Below the pieces are notes generated by a model that saw nothing but the letters and a program-made list of their open reading frames with translations, did not search any database and was not told the DNA's origin. From positions 1 to 64,000 of the forward strand of contig NZ_JBJGXI010000011.1 of assembly GCF_045635475.1 (NCBI RefSeq): 64,000 bases of DNA, written 5' to 3'. Position numbers and translations under genes: made by a program. This stretch comes from JBJGXI01 sp045635475. Lineage in GTDB: Bacteria; Bacillota; Bacilli; Bacillales; Amphibacillaceae. Positions 16,985 through 24,420 of this stretch are shown here, one piece after another (the first letter of the stretch is position 1; each line of letters begins with the position of its first letter).

Positions 16985-18590
16985 ACCTTACGATTTGAAC
17001 GACATGTTGCTACACTGGTTCTTAAACTATTTGTTGGAACGTTTAATATTTCAACGATTACAAGTGTGTTAGATGTCAGTCTGGCAGATATGATAGAAGA
17101 AGAATTTGTGCAAAGGCTTTATCAAGTTTACCATTTAATTGTAAGTATTTTAGAAGCGTTTGGCGTTGAAGATATCCCACCACTTGATGAGATTCCACTT
17201 CCGCCAATGGATGAATTACCTCCACTTAAAGGGCTTCCTGCGTTAAGTATGGAAGATTCTGTACTTGCTGAAGGTGATGTGGATACTAAGCAATTACACA
17301 GTATTTTAGCTGTTGATGAGTTAAAAGCAATGCTAACTCAATTGATCACTCTTGCAAATGAATTAGAAGCAGAAGATGACTCCGACGTAGTTTCAACTTA
17401 TCAAGCGTTGGAAACATTTTATACGGAAAATATTGAGTCTGAGTTAACAGAAGACCCAGCATTAGATTCATCTTTACAACCAATCGTCGGCCAAATCTTT
17501 TCGGTATTGGAAGGGTTCTTTAGTACAAGCGCGGAGTAATTCGCCTATTTTATGGGGATTCAAGAACTCACTGCGGGTGCCACTATGGGGTATGACATCT
17601 ACTATAGTGCGGACGGAGAAAACTTTGACGCACTAACGAAAGACGGCTTTGGACATCCGGAAAGCTACGGATTACGTACATTCTTACGTGCGGATGATGC
17701 GTTATTCTTTACAACATCTGGTCCATATAATGGTTTTGAAGTTTGGAAATTACGTACGGAAGCTGACCAGTACAACCTCACCATTGGATTTGAAATTTAG
17801 TGAAGCGACAGCAACTTCACGAGATGACGTAACGTTTAATTTTGATTTAAAACCTTTGATCGAAAACTCGCTAACTACTAGTTTATCGACGTTCAGTATG
17901 GCTACAGCAGCTGCAGCACCAGCTACTGCAACAACTTATAAGGTTTATGTAGATCAAGCACGTACACAAGAAGCAAGTGCCACAGCGACGGTACAAGATG
18001 ACCAATTAACTTTAACATTGGATGCACCTGTAACCGAGTCTACTAAGTTTTACGTGACCGTTACGGAATATGGTAAATATGAAAGTATTCCAGTCGAGTT
18101 AACCGTTCATCCTTATCAAATGAGTGATGATGCGACGTTAGCTGCACTTAGCTATACTGTGAATGGTGCTGATGCAGTGACGGTACCAAGCTTTGATCCT
18201 AATACCTATGCATACAACCTAATACTCCCTAGTAATACAGCGAAAGATGCTGTTATCAACTTAGTCGGTCAAACTGCTGATCCGTTAGCTTTGATCACTG
18301 CAATCAATGGCGTTACACTAACTGACGGTAAAGGATCTGCTACGTTGGTGGTAACTGCTGAAGACGATAATATCCTTACTTATCGTGTTACATTTACTGT
18401 TAAGGCAGAAACTGATGTGAAGCCAGATAAAGATGAACCAGTTAAAGATGGCAATGAGCCCGGTAAAGAGTTACCAGACACTAATCGTTCCATGGATGCT
18501 ATCATTTATTCCATTGCGATTGGAATTGTTTTATTAGCAACTGCTGGTGTACTACTTCTTATTAATAGAAGAAAATCGAAACAAGTCTAG
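16985..18590 (+). pseudogene. Decayed LPXTG cell-wall surface protein
   Basis: Three open stretches read as one broken surface protein. The first (17066-17539, open back to about 16949 without a start or ribosome site) has helical segments and a Pro-rich stretch (IPPLDEIPLPPMDELPP). It ends at an in-frame TAA, and the same frame continues from 17540 through DIYYSADGENF to about 17775. A frameshift near 17775 then moves to the frame ending at 18590. That part has a cadherin-like beta-sandwich domain (LSYTVNG, FDPNTYAYNL) and a sortase tail: LPDTN, a membrane helix and RRKSKQV. No signal peptide is left. Codon use still looks coding, so decay may be recent. Confidence 0.75.
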
Positions 18591-18601
18591 TAATTAATAG
18601 G

Positions 18602-18632
18602 AGAAGCAGGGATTCGTCCCTGCTTCTTATTC
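18602..18632 (+). terminator. Intrinsic terminator after the broken surface-protein gene
   Basis: AGAAGCAGGGA and TCCCTGCTTCT form an 11-bp stem with a TTCG loop, followed by TATTC. It shows that the pseudogene once ended a plus-strand transcript. Confidence 0.7.
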
Positions 18633-18666
18633 AACAAACACCCGTTGCGTCGGTTTCTATTATTGC

Positions 18667-19548
18667 TCATACCTTACCAAACTTAAAACTCTGCACCCCT
18701 TTAACATCTGCCTGATACTTGAATACTCCTCCAGCAAGGGGCTGGTCCTGTAATGCTGCATCATCTAATCCGTTCCGAGCAGTCGTGATATATAATTCAT
18801 CCATATTCACACCACCAAATGCACAAGAAGTTACTTGTGTTGCCGGAATTGAAATAGAGCCTATTTTTTCCCCGGCTTCTGGGTTCCAGCGAGACACTTG
18901 CGATCCACCCCATTGCGCAATCCAAAGCATGCCTTCATCATCAATTGTCATGCCATCCGGTACACCTTCTCCTTCTGGAATTGTGATCACTTCTCTTTTA
19001 TTAGCAATTTCACCCGTTTCGATATCATAGTCATATGCCACTACAAGCTTAGTTGGAGAGTCAATATAATACATCGTCTTATGATCAAGGCTCCATGCAA
19101 GACCATTGGAACAAACAACTTGGTCAACTTGACGCCTCACACTGAAATCAGTGTCTAAACTGTAAAGTGATGCTGATTTTTGACCGAAATGAAAAGCCAT
19201 TGACCCTGCTAAAAATCTTCCTGCAGGATCACATTTCCCATCGTTAAACCGGTTTTCCGGCATATCACGCTCTGGTTCGGTGATCATCTTTAATTCTTCT
19301 GTTTCCATATTAAATAAATGAAATCCATGCTCCAGCGCGAGAATCAATTCACCGGAATGCGTGACAGCAAGTGCACCAACATACTGACCAACATCAACAC
19401 TCCGATTGTGACCAGTTTTCGGATCATACTGATTCACCAGATGCTCCTCAATATCTACCCAATAAAGCAATTGACGATCATGATCCCAGCAAGGACCTTC
19501 CGCTAACGTGGCTTTCGCATCAAGCACAAGACTTAGTTTTTCATTCAT
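18667..19548 (-). CDS. SMP-30/gluconolactonase/LRE family protein
   Basis: A 293-residue six-bladed beta-propeller lactonase. The metal ligands of the family are visible: Glu in LAEGPCWD, Asn in NRFNDGKCD, Asn in CSNGLAW and Asp in VPDGMTIDDEG. These enzymes hydrolyse sugar lactones such as gluconolactone, the product of a sugar dehydrogenase. There is no signal peptide, so it is cytoplasmic. ATG start, AGGAGGT about ten bases upstream. It lies downstream of the TetR gene on the same strand, 77 bases away, and divergent from the dehydrogenase at 20407, with which it could form an oxidation and lactone-opening pair. Confidence 0.85.
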   Translation of the reverse strand: MNEKLSLVLDAKATLAEGPCWDHDRQLLYWVDIEEHLVNQYDPKTGHNRSVDVGQYVGALAVTHSGELILALEHGFHLFNMETEELKMITEPERDMPENRFNDGKCDPAGRFLAGSMAFHFGQKSASLYSLDTDFSVRRQVDQVVCSNGLAWSLDHKTMYYIDSPTKLVVAYDYDIETGEIANKREVITIPEGEGVPDGMTIDDEGMLWIAQWGGSQVSRWNPEAGEKIGSISIPATQVTSCAFGGVNMDELYITTARNGLDDAALQDQPLAGGVFKYQADVKGVQSFKFGKV

Positions 19549-19625
19549 AATTTTTAAGACCTCCTATCCGATATTTATTAAATAGATTAAAACAGCAATT
19601 GGCTCTTATCAAGCCTAAATCTAAC

Positions 19626-20237
19626 TTACTTATACTCACTACGAACAATCCTAAATTCCTTTGCAAATGATTTTAAAATTTCAATTAATTGGATTGTCAT
19701 ATCATTTGGAGATGGATAATAACCGCTTCTGATCCATTCCAGGATTAGCCCAGCAGTACCGTGCGCCATATAACGTTTATGTGCGGTTGTGTTTATCGTA
19801 GTTGACTCAACAGCTGTCAATATAAATCGCTCCTCTAAAATTTCGTAAATAGCTCTAGGCATGTCTTGATTCAAGCCAGGAATCGTATCATCTTTTATAT
19901 AAAGATTGAAAAATTCTTGATTCATAAATATGTAATTCATTAACTCAAACGAATAAGGACCCATCTGTTCAACCTGAATCACACGATCTTCTTCATAGCG
20001 ATCCATACTCGTATTTTTAACGCCGTCAAACATCTCTTGTCGCAGTTCCTCGGTTATATCTGGTTTATCTAAATAATGTAGGTAGAAAGTAGTCCGGTTA
20101 TAGTCAGACCTTTTTACAATATCTGTGATTGAAACGTGACTATATCCTTTTTCATTAATTAGCGAAATATATGCACGCTTTAAATCTGATTTTGTTCGTT
20201 CACTTCGTTTCGAAAGACTTCCTGACTCTGCTTTCAT
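19626..20237 (-). CDS. TetR/AcrR family transcriptional regulator
   Basis: A 203-residue regulator. Residues 12-60 carry the helix-turn-helix (VSITDIVKRSDYNRTTFYLHY). The C-terminal part is helical and would hold the ligand pocket. ATG after AGGAGG. It is divergent from the SDR gene, and the gap has two good palindromes, so it probably controls the SDR gene, itself and perhaps the lactonase. The ligand is unknown. Confidence 0.88.
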   Translation of the reverse strand: MKAESGSLSKRSERTKSDLKRAYISLINEKGYSHVSITDIVKRSDYNRTTFYLHYLDKPDITEELRQEMFDGVKNTSMDRYEEDRVIQVEQMGPYSFELMNYIFMNQEFFNLYIKDDTIPGLNQDMPRAIYEILEERFILTAVESTTINTTAHKRYMAHGTAGLILEWIRSGYYPSPNDMTIQLIEILKSFAKEFRIVRSEYK

Positions 20238-20275
20238 CGCAACACTCCTCCTAATATCTACAATTATTATAAAAG

Positions 20276-20292
20276 TGTTGATTTTATCAACA
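20276..20292. promoter_or_regulatory. Palindromic operator candidate near the TetR start
   Basis: TGTTGAT, TTT, ATCAACA: a perfect 17-base inverted repeat about 40 bases upstream of the TetR start codon. It is a plausible autoregulatory operator. Confidence 0.5.
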
Positions 20293-20324
20293 AAACAACG
20301 AATTTTACTGATTGAGAAGAAATT

Positions 20325-20339
20325 TGAGCGCGTTTACAA
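20325..20339. promoter_or_regulatory. Weak cre-like site upstream of SDR gene
   Basis: Read on the minus strand the bases are TTGTAAACGCGCTCA, one mismatch from WTGNAANCGNWNNCW. It lies about 68 bases upstream of the SDR start. Confidence 0.35.
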
Positions 20340-20362
20340 TTGATATATAAGTATTATTATCA

Positions 20363-20379
20363 TATCACAATATGTGATA
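20363..20379. promoter_or_regulatory. Palindromic operator candidate upstream of SDR gene
   Basis: TATCACA, ATA, TGTGATA: a perfect 17-base inverted repeat 28 bases before the SDR start codon. Its sequence differs from the palindrome at 20276, so one of the two may bind another regulator. Confidence 0.5.
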
Positions 20380-20406
20380 TACAACGGAAAAAAGGAGTGC
20401 ATATAA

Positions 20407-21189
20407 ATGAAACGTTATGAAGACAAAGTCATTATTGTTACTGGTGGAGGATCAGGTCTTGGCAGAGCAGCCGCTCTAGAAGTAGCTAAAGAAGGCGCGA
20501 AATTAGTTCTCGTCGATTTAAATAGTGAAGGGTTAAATGAAAGTAAAAAGGAAATTCAAGCAGCTGTTGAAACAGCCGAGATTGAACTAGTAGAGGCAAA
20601 CGTATCAAACGAAAAAGAAGTGGAAAAATATGTACAGTTCACAATCGACAAGTTCGGTAAAATTGATGGCTTTTTCAACAACGCGGGAATCGAAGGAACA
20701 CAAAATTTAACCGAAGAATATGGAAGCGATGAGTTTAATCGCGTTGTAAACGTAAATTTAAACGGTGTTTTCTATGGTATGAAATATGTGCTTAAGGAAA
20801 TGAAAAAACAAGGCTTTGGTTCCATTGTTAATACTGCTTCTGTAGGCGGGATTCGTGGTGTTGGCAATCAGTCCGGCTATGCGGCAAGTAAGCACGGTGT
20901 TGTTGGCTTAACTCGCAATTCTGGTGTCGAATACGGTCAATATGGTATAAGTATTAAAGCAATTGCCCCAGGTGCGATTATGACTCCAATGGTAGAAGGC
21001 TCACTAAAACAAATCGGTGGCGAAAACTGGGAAGAAGCCGGAAAAGAATTCGTCAGTGTCAATCCAATGAAACGCTTCGGTAAGCCTGAGGAAGTTGGTG
21101 CCTTGGTTGCATTTCTATTATCTGATCAAGCCAATTTCATTAACGCAGCTGTCGTGCCTATTGATGGCGGACAGTCTTACCAATACTAA
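20407..21189 (+). CDS. SDR family oxidoreductase
   Basis: A 260-residue classical short-chain dehydrogenase. The cofactor motif TGGGSGLG lies near residues 13-20, NNAG near 90 and the catalytic Tyr and Lys in YAASKHG; the C terminus ends with IDGGQSYQY. Start is ATG after AAAGGAGTG. Close relatives include glucose 1-dehydrogenase and 3-oxoacyl reductase types; the sugar-oxidising role fits the nearby lactonase but is inference. Expression is probably controlled by the divergent TetR protein. Confidence 0.88.
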   Translation: MKRYEDKVIIVTGGGSGLGRAAALEVAKEGAKLVLVDLNSEGLNESKKEIQAAVETAEIELVEANVSNEKEVEKYVQFTIDKFGKIDGFFNNAGIEGTQNLTEEYGSDEFNRVVNVNLNGVFYGMKYVLKEMKKQGFGSIVNTASVGGIRGVGNQSGYAASKHGVVGLTRNSGVEYGQYGISIKAIAPGAIMTPMVEGSLKQIGGENWEEAGKEFVSVNPMKRFGKPEEVGALVAFLLSDQANFINAAVVPIDGGQSYQY

Positions 21190-21194
21190 GGTAT

Positions 21195-21228
21195 AAAAAA
21201 GCCACAGCGCCGTTGCTGTGGCTTTTTA
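21195..21228. terminator. Bidirectional intrinsic terminator
   Basis: AAAAAGCCACAGC and GCTGTGGCTTTTT form a long stem with A and T tracts on the two sides. It ends the SDR gene and the minus-strand pair that finishes at 21234. Confidence 0.85.
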
Positions 21229-21233
21229 TTTGA

Positions 21234-21434
21234 TCAGCGTTTTGAATTTTTATGTTTCTTATCAGAAGCAATAATAACAATTAATAATGCAATACCATAC
21301 ATCAAACCTTGTATGATGGCATGTTTCCAACTATTAAAAGGCAGAAACATGCCAATTATCGGAGCAAGGAAAATAATAGTCAAACCAATCTCAAATAGTC
21401 TTTTATGGGACAACGATTTAATTTTATCTAACAA
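21234..21434 (-). CDS. Small two-helix membrane protein
   Basis: A 66-residue protein with two predicted membrane helices (about 15-32 and 40-57) and a basic tail (SDKKHKNSKR). Start is TTG at 21432-21434 with a weak GGAG-like ribosome site about ten bases upstream. It follows the DUF1456 gene by 19 bases on the same strand and runs into a strong terminator, which supports a real gene. I do not recognise the family. Confidence 0.5.
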   Translation of the reverse strand: MLDKIKSLSHKRLFEIGLTIIFLAPIIGMFLPFNSWKHAIIQGLMYGIALLIVIIASDKKHKNSKR

Positions 21435-21453
21435 CTACACCCACTCCACTCGA

Positions 21454-21975
21454 TCACTTTCTATACTTTAATGCTAGTCCTTTCAAGAAATTCCTAGCGT
21501 ACCGATCGCCACATGCTACATAATTCTTATGACCTTCTTTTCGTAATATAGCACTTAATTCTCCTTTTGTGATGATCACTCCTGCTTCTGCTAAAATATC
21601 GAGCATCTCATCACTAGTTAACGTAAGAGCAATCTTCAATTTTTTCAGCAAAACATTATTAACACTTCTATTATTTTTTATCGACATCGGCGGTTTCTCT
21701 GGTTGTCCAGGCTTCGGATCTTGTTTCCCTCTTTTATGTATAATAAGCCCATTTAAAAAGGATTCCAATGTGAGATTATCACATTCGATATTCTCTTCTT
21801 CATCTAGAATATTATCTTCATAATCCTGACTTTCCTTGGTCTTAATCAGCATTTTCTGCACTTCTTCTTTTGTTACTTCTATGTTTCCAAGTTTAAATAT
21901 TTTCACCATATCTGCATCTTTTATATCGAGCGCATATCTTAATCGTATTAAAATATCATTATTATTCATGTCCAT
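21454..21975 (-). CDS. DUF1456 family protein (YehS-like)
   Basis: A 173-residue protein made of two related helical domains. The first begins NDILIRLRYALDIKDADM, the second VNNVLLKKLKIALTLTSD; each continues with a TKEE/TKGEL helix. This tandem layout is the DUF1456 family. An acidic stretch (EDNILDEEENIE) lies between. I chose the ATG at 21973-21975, eight bases after AAGGAGG, not the longer frame to 22032. No function is established for the family. Confidence 0.8.
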   Translation of the reverse strand: MDMNNNDILIRLRYALDIKDADMVKIFKLGNIEVTKEEVQKMLIKTKESQDYEDNILDEEENIECDNLTLESFLNGLIIHKRGKQDPKPGQPEKPPMSIKNNRSVNNVLLKKLKIALTLTSDEMLDILAEAGVIITKGELSAILRKEGHKNYVACGDRYARNFLKGLALKYRK

Positions 21976-22170
21976 TTTAGAAGCCTCCTTCACTACTTTT
22001 ACCATTAAGATACTAGTATAACACTTTAACACATACTTATAATTTTTCAGGAGATTATGAAAAGCTGGTCACTGCGGAATGGTATGTGAATTAACACTAT
22101 ATCCCACTCATATGTATTGGTCGCTGCTTAAAAAATAAGGTATACTTGTCTTAACAAGGAGGTGATACTA

Positions 22171-22521
22171 ATGAGCAAGGAAAGATTTGACCGAATTGAG
22201 GATTTGTTAACACAGTTGATCTCGACGGTAGCAACATTAGTTACTGAAGTAAAATCAAGGAAAACTGACTTATCCCCCATGAAAAATGATGTTGGCTCAC
22301 TAAGAACTGACATGGACTCCCTTAAAAGTGATGTCGGCTCACAAAAAACTGACATGGACTCTATGAAATACGAACTAAAATCCTTAAGAGAGGATTTTAC
22401 CAACTTTGTCTTATTAAGTGAAAAACGTCATACGGAAACGTTGGATAATTTTCGCCGAATACAAGCAGACCAAGATCACATTTTGGGAAAATCCTTTAAA
22501 AACGAAAGAGAAATTGCCTAA
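22171..22521 (+). CDS. Coiled-coil protein with short repeats
   Basis: A 116-residue hydrophilic protein. Heptad-rich helices begin with FDRIEDLLTQLI, and residues about 40-75 hold a near-repeat (DVGSLRTDMDSLKSD, then DVGSQKTDMDSMK). The ATG at 22171 follows AAGGAGGTGATACTA; a GTG nine bases earlier overlaps that ribosome site. It resembles the protein at 34674-35021 in style: same size, same AAGGAGGTGA leader, same short coiled-coil repeats. No known function; an alpha-helical oligomer is likely. Confidence 0.6.
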   Translation: MSKERFDRIEDLLTQLISTVATLVTEVKSRKTDLSPMKNDVGSLRTDMDSLKSDVGSQKTDMDSMKYELKSLREDFTNFVLLSEKRHTETLDNFRRIQADQDHILGKSFKNEREIA

Positions 22522-22648
22522 TTAAAAAGACACTCTTAATCTCCCTTTCCCCAAATACTCAGCCCCTTAAAATAACCTCTCGTTTTCTTTACCCAATATA
22601 AAAAGGTGTCAGATTCCTTCTACAAAAAGAAACTGGCACCAGTTTAAT

Positions 22649-23044
22649 TTATAGAACACTCCACAACTGCAAAATAATGATAACAGAAAAAATAATAAGC
22701 TGTGGTAAAGTCGCTTTTAACAACTCACGGTGCTTAATCATCGATATGATAAGAACGGATAGGACATTTATACAAATTATACCTACAGGAATGAAAGCCG
22801 CAAACCCTGTTAACGCAATAATTTCTGCAAAAGTCAAAACCTCAACTAAACCAACTGCAAACACTACTATTCCACCTTGCAAAGACATTACTCTTAAAGA
22901 TGCAATTAACATATTGTTTGCCTTTACCTTTTTCAGTTCGTCTACTTGCATCTTTTCGCCGTAGATCACATGCACAACACTCATTAAGATAAGAATAATT
23001 CCAGCCGCTAATTTCAAAAGCATCTCTCCTAGTTTCAGATGCAT
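22649..23044 (-). CDS. Four-helix membrane protein of unknown function
   Basis: A 131-residue protein with four predicted membrane helices and one short charged loop (YGEKMQVDELKKVKAN). The frame starts at ATG 23042-23044 with a weak GAAAG site; an internal ATG at residue 8 sits only two bases after GGAG. A partly paired stretch at 22607-22640 after the stop may act as a weak terminator. I do not recognise the family. Confidence 0.6.
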   Translation of the reverse strand: MHLKLGEMLLKLAAGIILILMSVVHVIYGEKMQVDELKKVKANNMLIASLRVMSLQGGIVVFAVGLVEVLTFAEIIALTGFAAFIPVGIICINVLSVLIISMIKHRELLKATLPQLIIFSVIIILQLWSVL

Positions 23045-23160
23045 ATACTTTCGACAATACTGCGGAAAACCCTTTTTTCTTGTTGTTGATTATAACCTAC
23101 GCTCATATTACGAGGACGAATTGTAGGATAATGCTTAGCGTGTTCTATTTCAACAAAACT

Positions 23161-23176
23161 GTAAACATATCTTTAC
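23161..23176. promoter_or_regulatory. Operator 1 of the XRE regulator gene
   Basis: GTAAACATATCTTTAC, one base away from the perfect palindrome at 23205-23220. It overlaps the proposed -35 box. Confidence 0.65.
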
Positions 23177-23200
23177 ATCTCACTGTTTATTTTTTATACT
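23172..23200 (+). promoter_or_regulatory. Sigma-A promoter of the XRE regulator operon
   Basis: TTTACA (23172-23177), a 17-base spacer and TATACT (23195-23200). Start of transcription would fall near 23207, inside operator 2, giving a leader of about 35 bases. Confidence 0.7.
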
Positions 23201-23204
23201 ATAC

Positions 23205-23220
23205 GTAAAGATATCTTTAC
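23205..23220. promoter_or_regulatory. Operator 2 of the XRE regulator gene
   Basis: GTAAAGATATCTTTAC is a perfect 16-base palindrome just downstream of the -10 box. Its centre is 44 bases from that of operator 1. The pair brackets the promoter, which fits autorepression by the encoded regulator. Confidence 0.7.
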
Positions 23221-23242
23221 ACATCGGTTTGGAGGTTTGTTC

Positions 23243-23455
23243 GTGAAAGTAATCAATCACATTCGAGAAATTCGGTTAAGCAAAGGTATATCTCAAGTCA
23301 AAATGGCGGAAGATTTACAAATCACACGCCAAACAATTAATGCAATTGAAAAAAACAAATACAATCCTAGTTTGGAATTAGCGTTAAAATTAATTGATTA
23401 TTTCGATGTGCCGATTGAGGATTTGTTTTATTTAGAACAGGAGGAAAAAAGGTGA
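23243..23455 (+). CDS. XRE-type helix-turn-helix regulator
   Basis: A 70-residue DNA-binding protein of the Cro/CI (YozG-like) class with HTH around residues 15-38 (ISQVKMAEDLQITRQTINAIE) and the typical tail IEDLFYLEQEEKR. I chose GTG at 23243, seven bases after GGAGG, over the TTG at 23237. The stop overlaps the start of the next gene by four bases. The paired palindromes on the promoter make autoregulation very likely. The membrane partner may be its target or its sensor. Confidence 0.88.
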   Translation: MKVINHIREIRLSKGISQVKMAEDLQITRQTINAIEKNKYNPSLELALKLIDYFDVPIEDLFYLEQEEKR

Positions 23456-23865
23456 AAAAACAGCATCAATTATTATTTGTTTGGGCTTTTCTTATTGTTT
23501 GTATCTTAATAGGTGGCTTCTTAGGACTATACCTGATAGGTAAGGAAATGGGCGAATATCCATATGATTTGGTCGCGCCGATGATTGGTGGAGTATTGAT
23601 TGGAATTGGAGTAACGCTTATTTTTATGTTTCTTCGTAAAAAAAGAAAAACTAATCTACCACAATTCGACGAACGTAGCATTGTACTTTTCAAACGATAT
23701 TTCATCGTTGTACTTTATGTCGTTATGATTGGTTGTGGTGCTGCATTAGTGGTTTTGTATGCGAACGGGATTGATAAGATAGAAACGGGAATGTTAATCG
23801 TTTTTATGGGGGCATTATATGTGTTAATCATACTTGGGGCACTGGTTATGAAGATATTGTTCTAG
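23452..23865 (+). CDS. Four-helix membrane protein coupled to XRE regulator
   Basis: A 137-residue protein with four predicted membrane helices and a basic loop (FLRKKRKTN) followed by FDERSIVLFKRYF. A DERS-like motif after helix 2 is seen in small membrane proteins that are commonly paired with XRE regulators (DUF2178/DUF3796-like); I am not certain of the family. It starts at GTG overlapping the regulator stop (GTGA), so it is translated with it. Confidence 0.7.
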   Translation: MKKQHQLLFVWAFLIVCILIGGFLGLYLIGKEMGEYPYDLVAPMIGGVLIGIGVTLIFMFLRKKRKTNLPQFDERSIVLFKRYFIVVLYVVMIGCGAALVVLYANGIDKIETGMLIVFMGALYVLIILGALVMKILF

Positions 23866-23948
23866 GAGAAGGGTGATATTTTCACGCAGTAAACACTGCC
23901 TCTCCACGCTATATTTTGGTATCATTATCCATGAGAGGGGCCGTTGTG

Positions 23949-24272
23949 ATGATTGATGAATTAAAAAGGCTGATTGGCGAGTCTGATGATGATGAAGTAA
24001 AAACGTTATTACTTCTGATTTTACTACGAATCCAAATGCTTGAGGAAAAAAATCAATATTCAGAAGACCAATTAATACTAGACTTGAAAAAGATCTATCA
24101 CGATTTTCTAAATGTTAAAAGCGAACAAGAAAGTAGTGTTAACCTTGATCCAAACTATAAGGCAGTCCATATTGTTTTCGGTGATTCGGCCGCCAGTAGT
24201 GTGAAAATGGCACTTAAAGAGATGAAATTGCAAGATGAGGAAAATGTTATCTTCTTTTCGGATTTATTGTGA
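23949..24272 (+). pseudogene. DUF1835/DUF3658 protein, N-terminal fragment
   Basis: The first 107 residues of a DUF1835-type protein: a helical start (MIDELKRLIGESDDDE), then the family string VHIVFGDSAASSVKMALKE and VIFFSDL, where related proteins continue with a phenylalanine and SIGPI-like sequence. Here the frame stops at once, at the border of the IS605-type element. The rest of the protein lies at 26251-26661. Start is ATG 23949 after GAGAGGGG. The function of the family is unknown. Confidence 0.8.
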
Positions 24273-24420
24273 ACCTCTCCAACTAATTGCTATCGCAATT
24301 TGATGGAGCATCCCTTATCTTGAATACAGTACAAAATAAGCTTTGTTAAGCCACCTTCGGTGAATTCATTGCTTGATTAAGACTAATTAACGAAGACAAA
24401 GTCTGTTGTGTTCTTTTTGA
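24273..24420 (-). ncRNA. Possible TnpB guide RNA (omega RNA) region
   Basis: In IS605 systems the guide RNA is made from the 3' end of tnpB and the element end, with the guide taken from flanking DNA. Here that zone holds the last tnpB codons and a hairpin at 24285-24300. The outer border is inferred from the interrupted gene, and I cannot see the fold directly. Confidence 0.35.
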
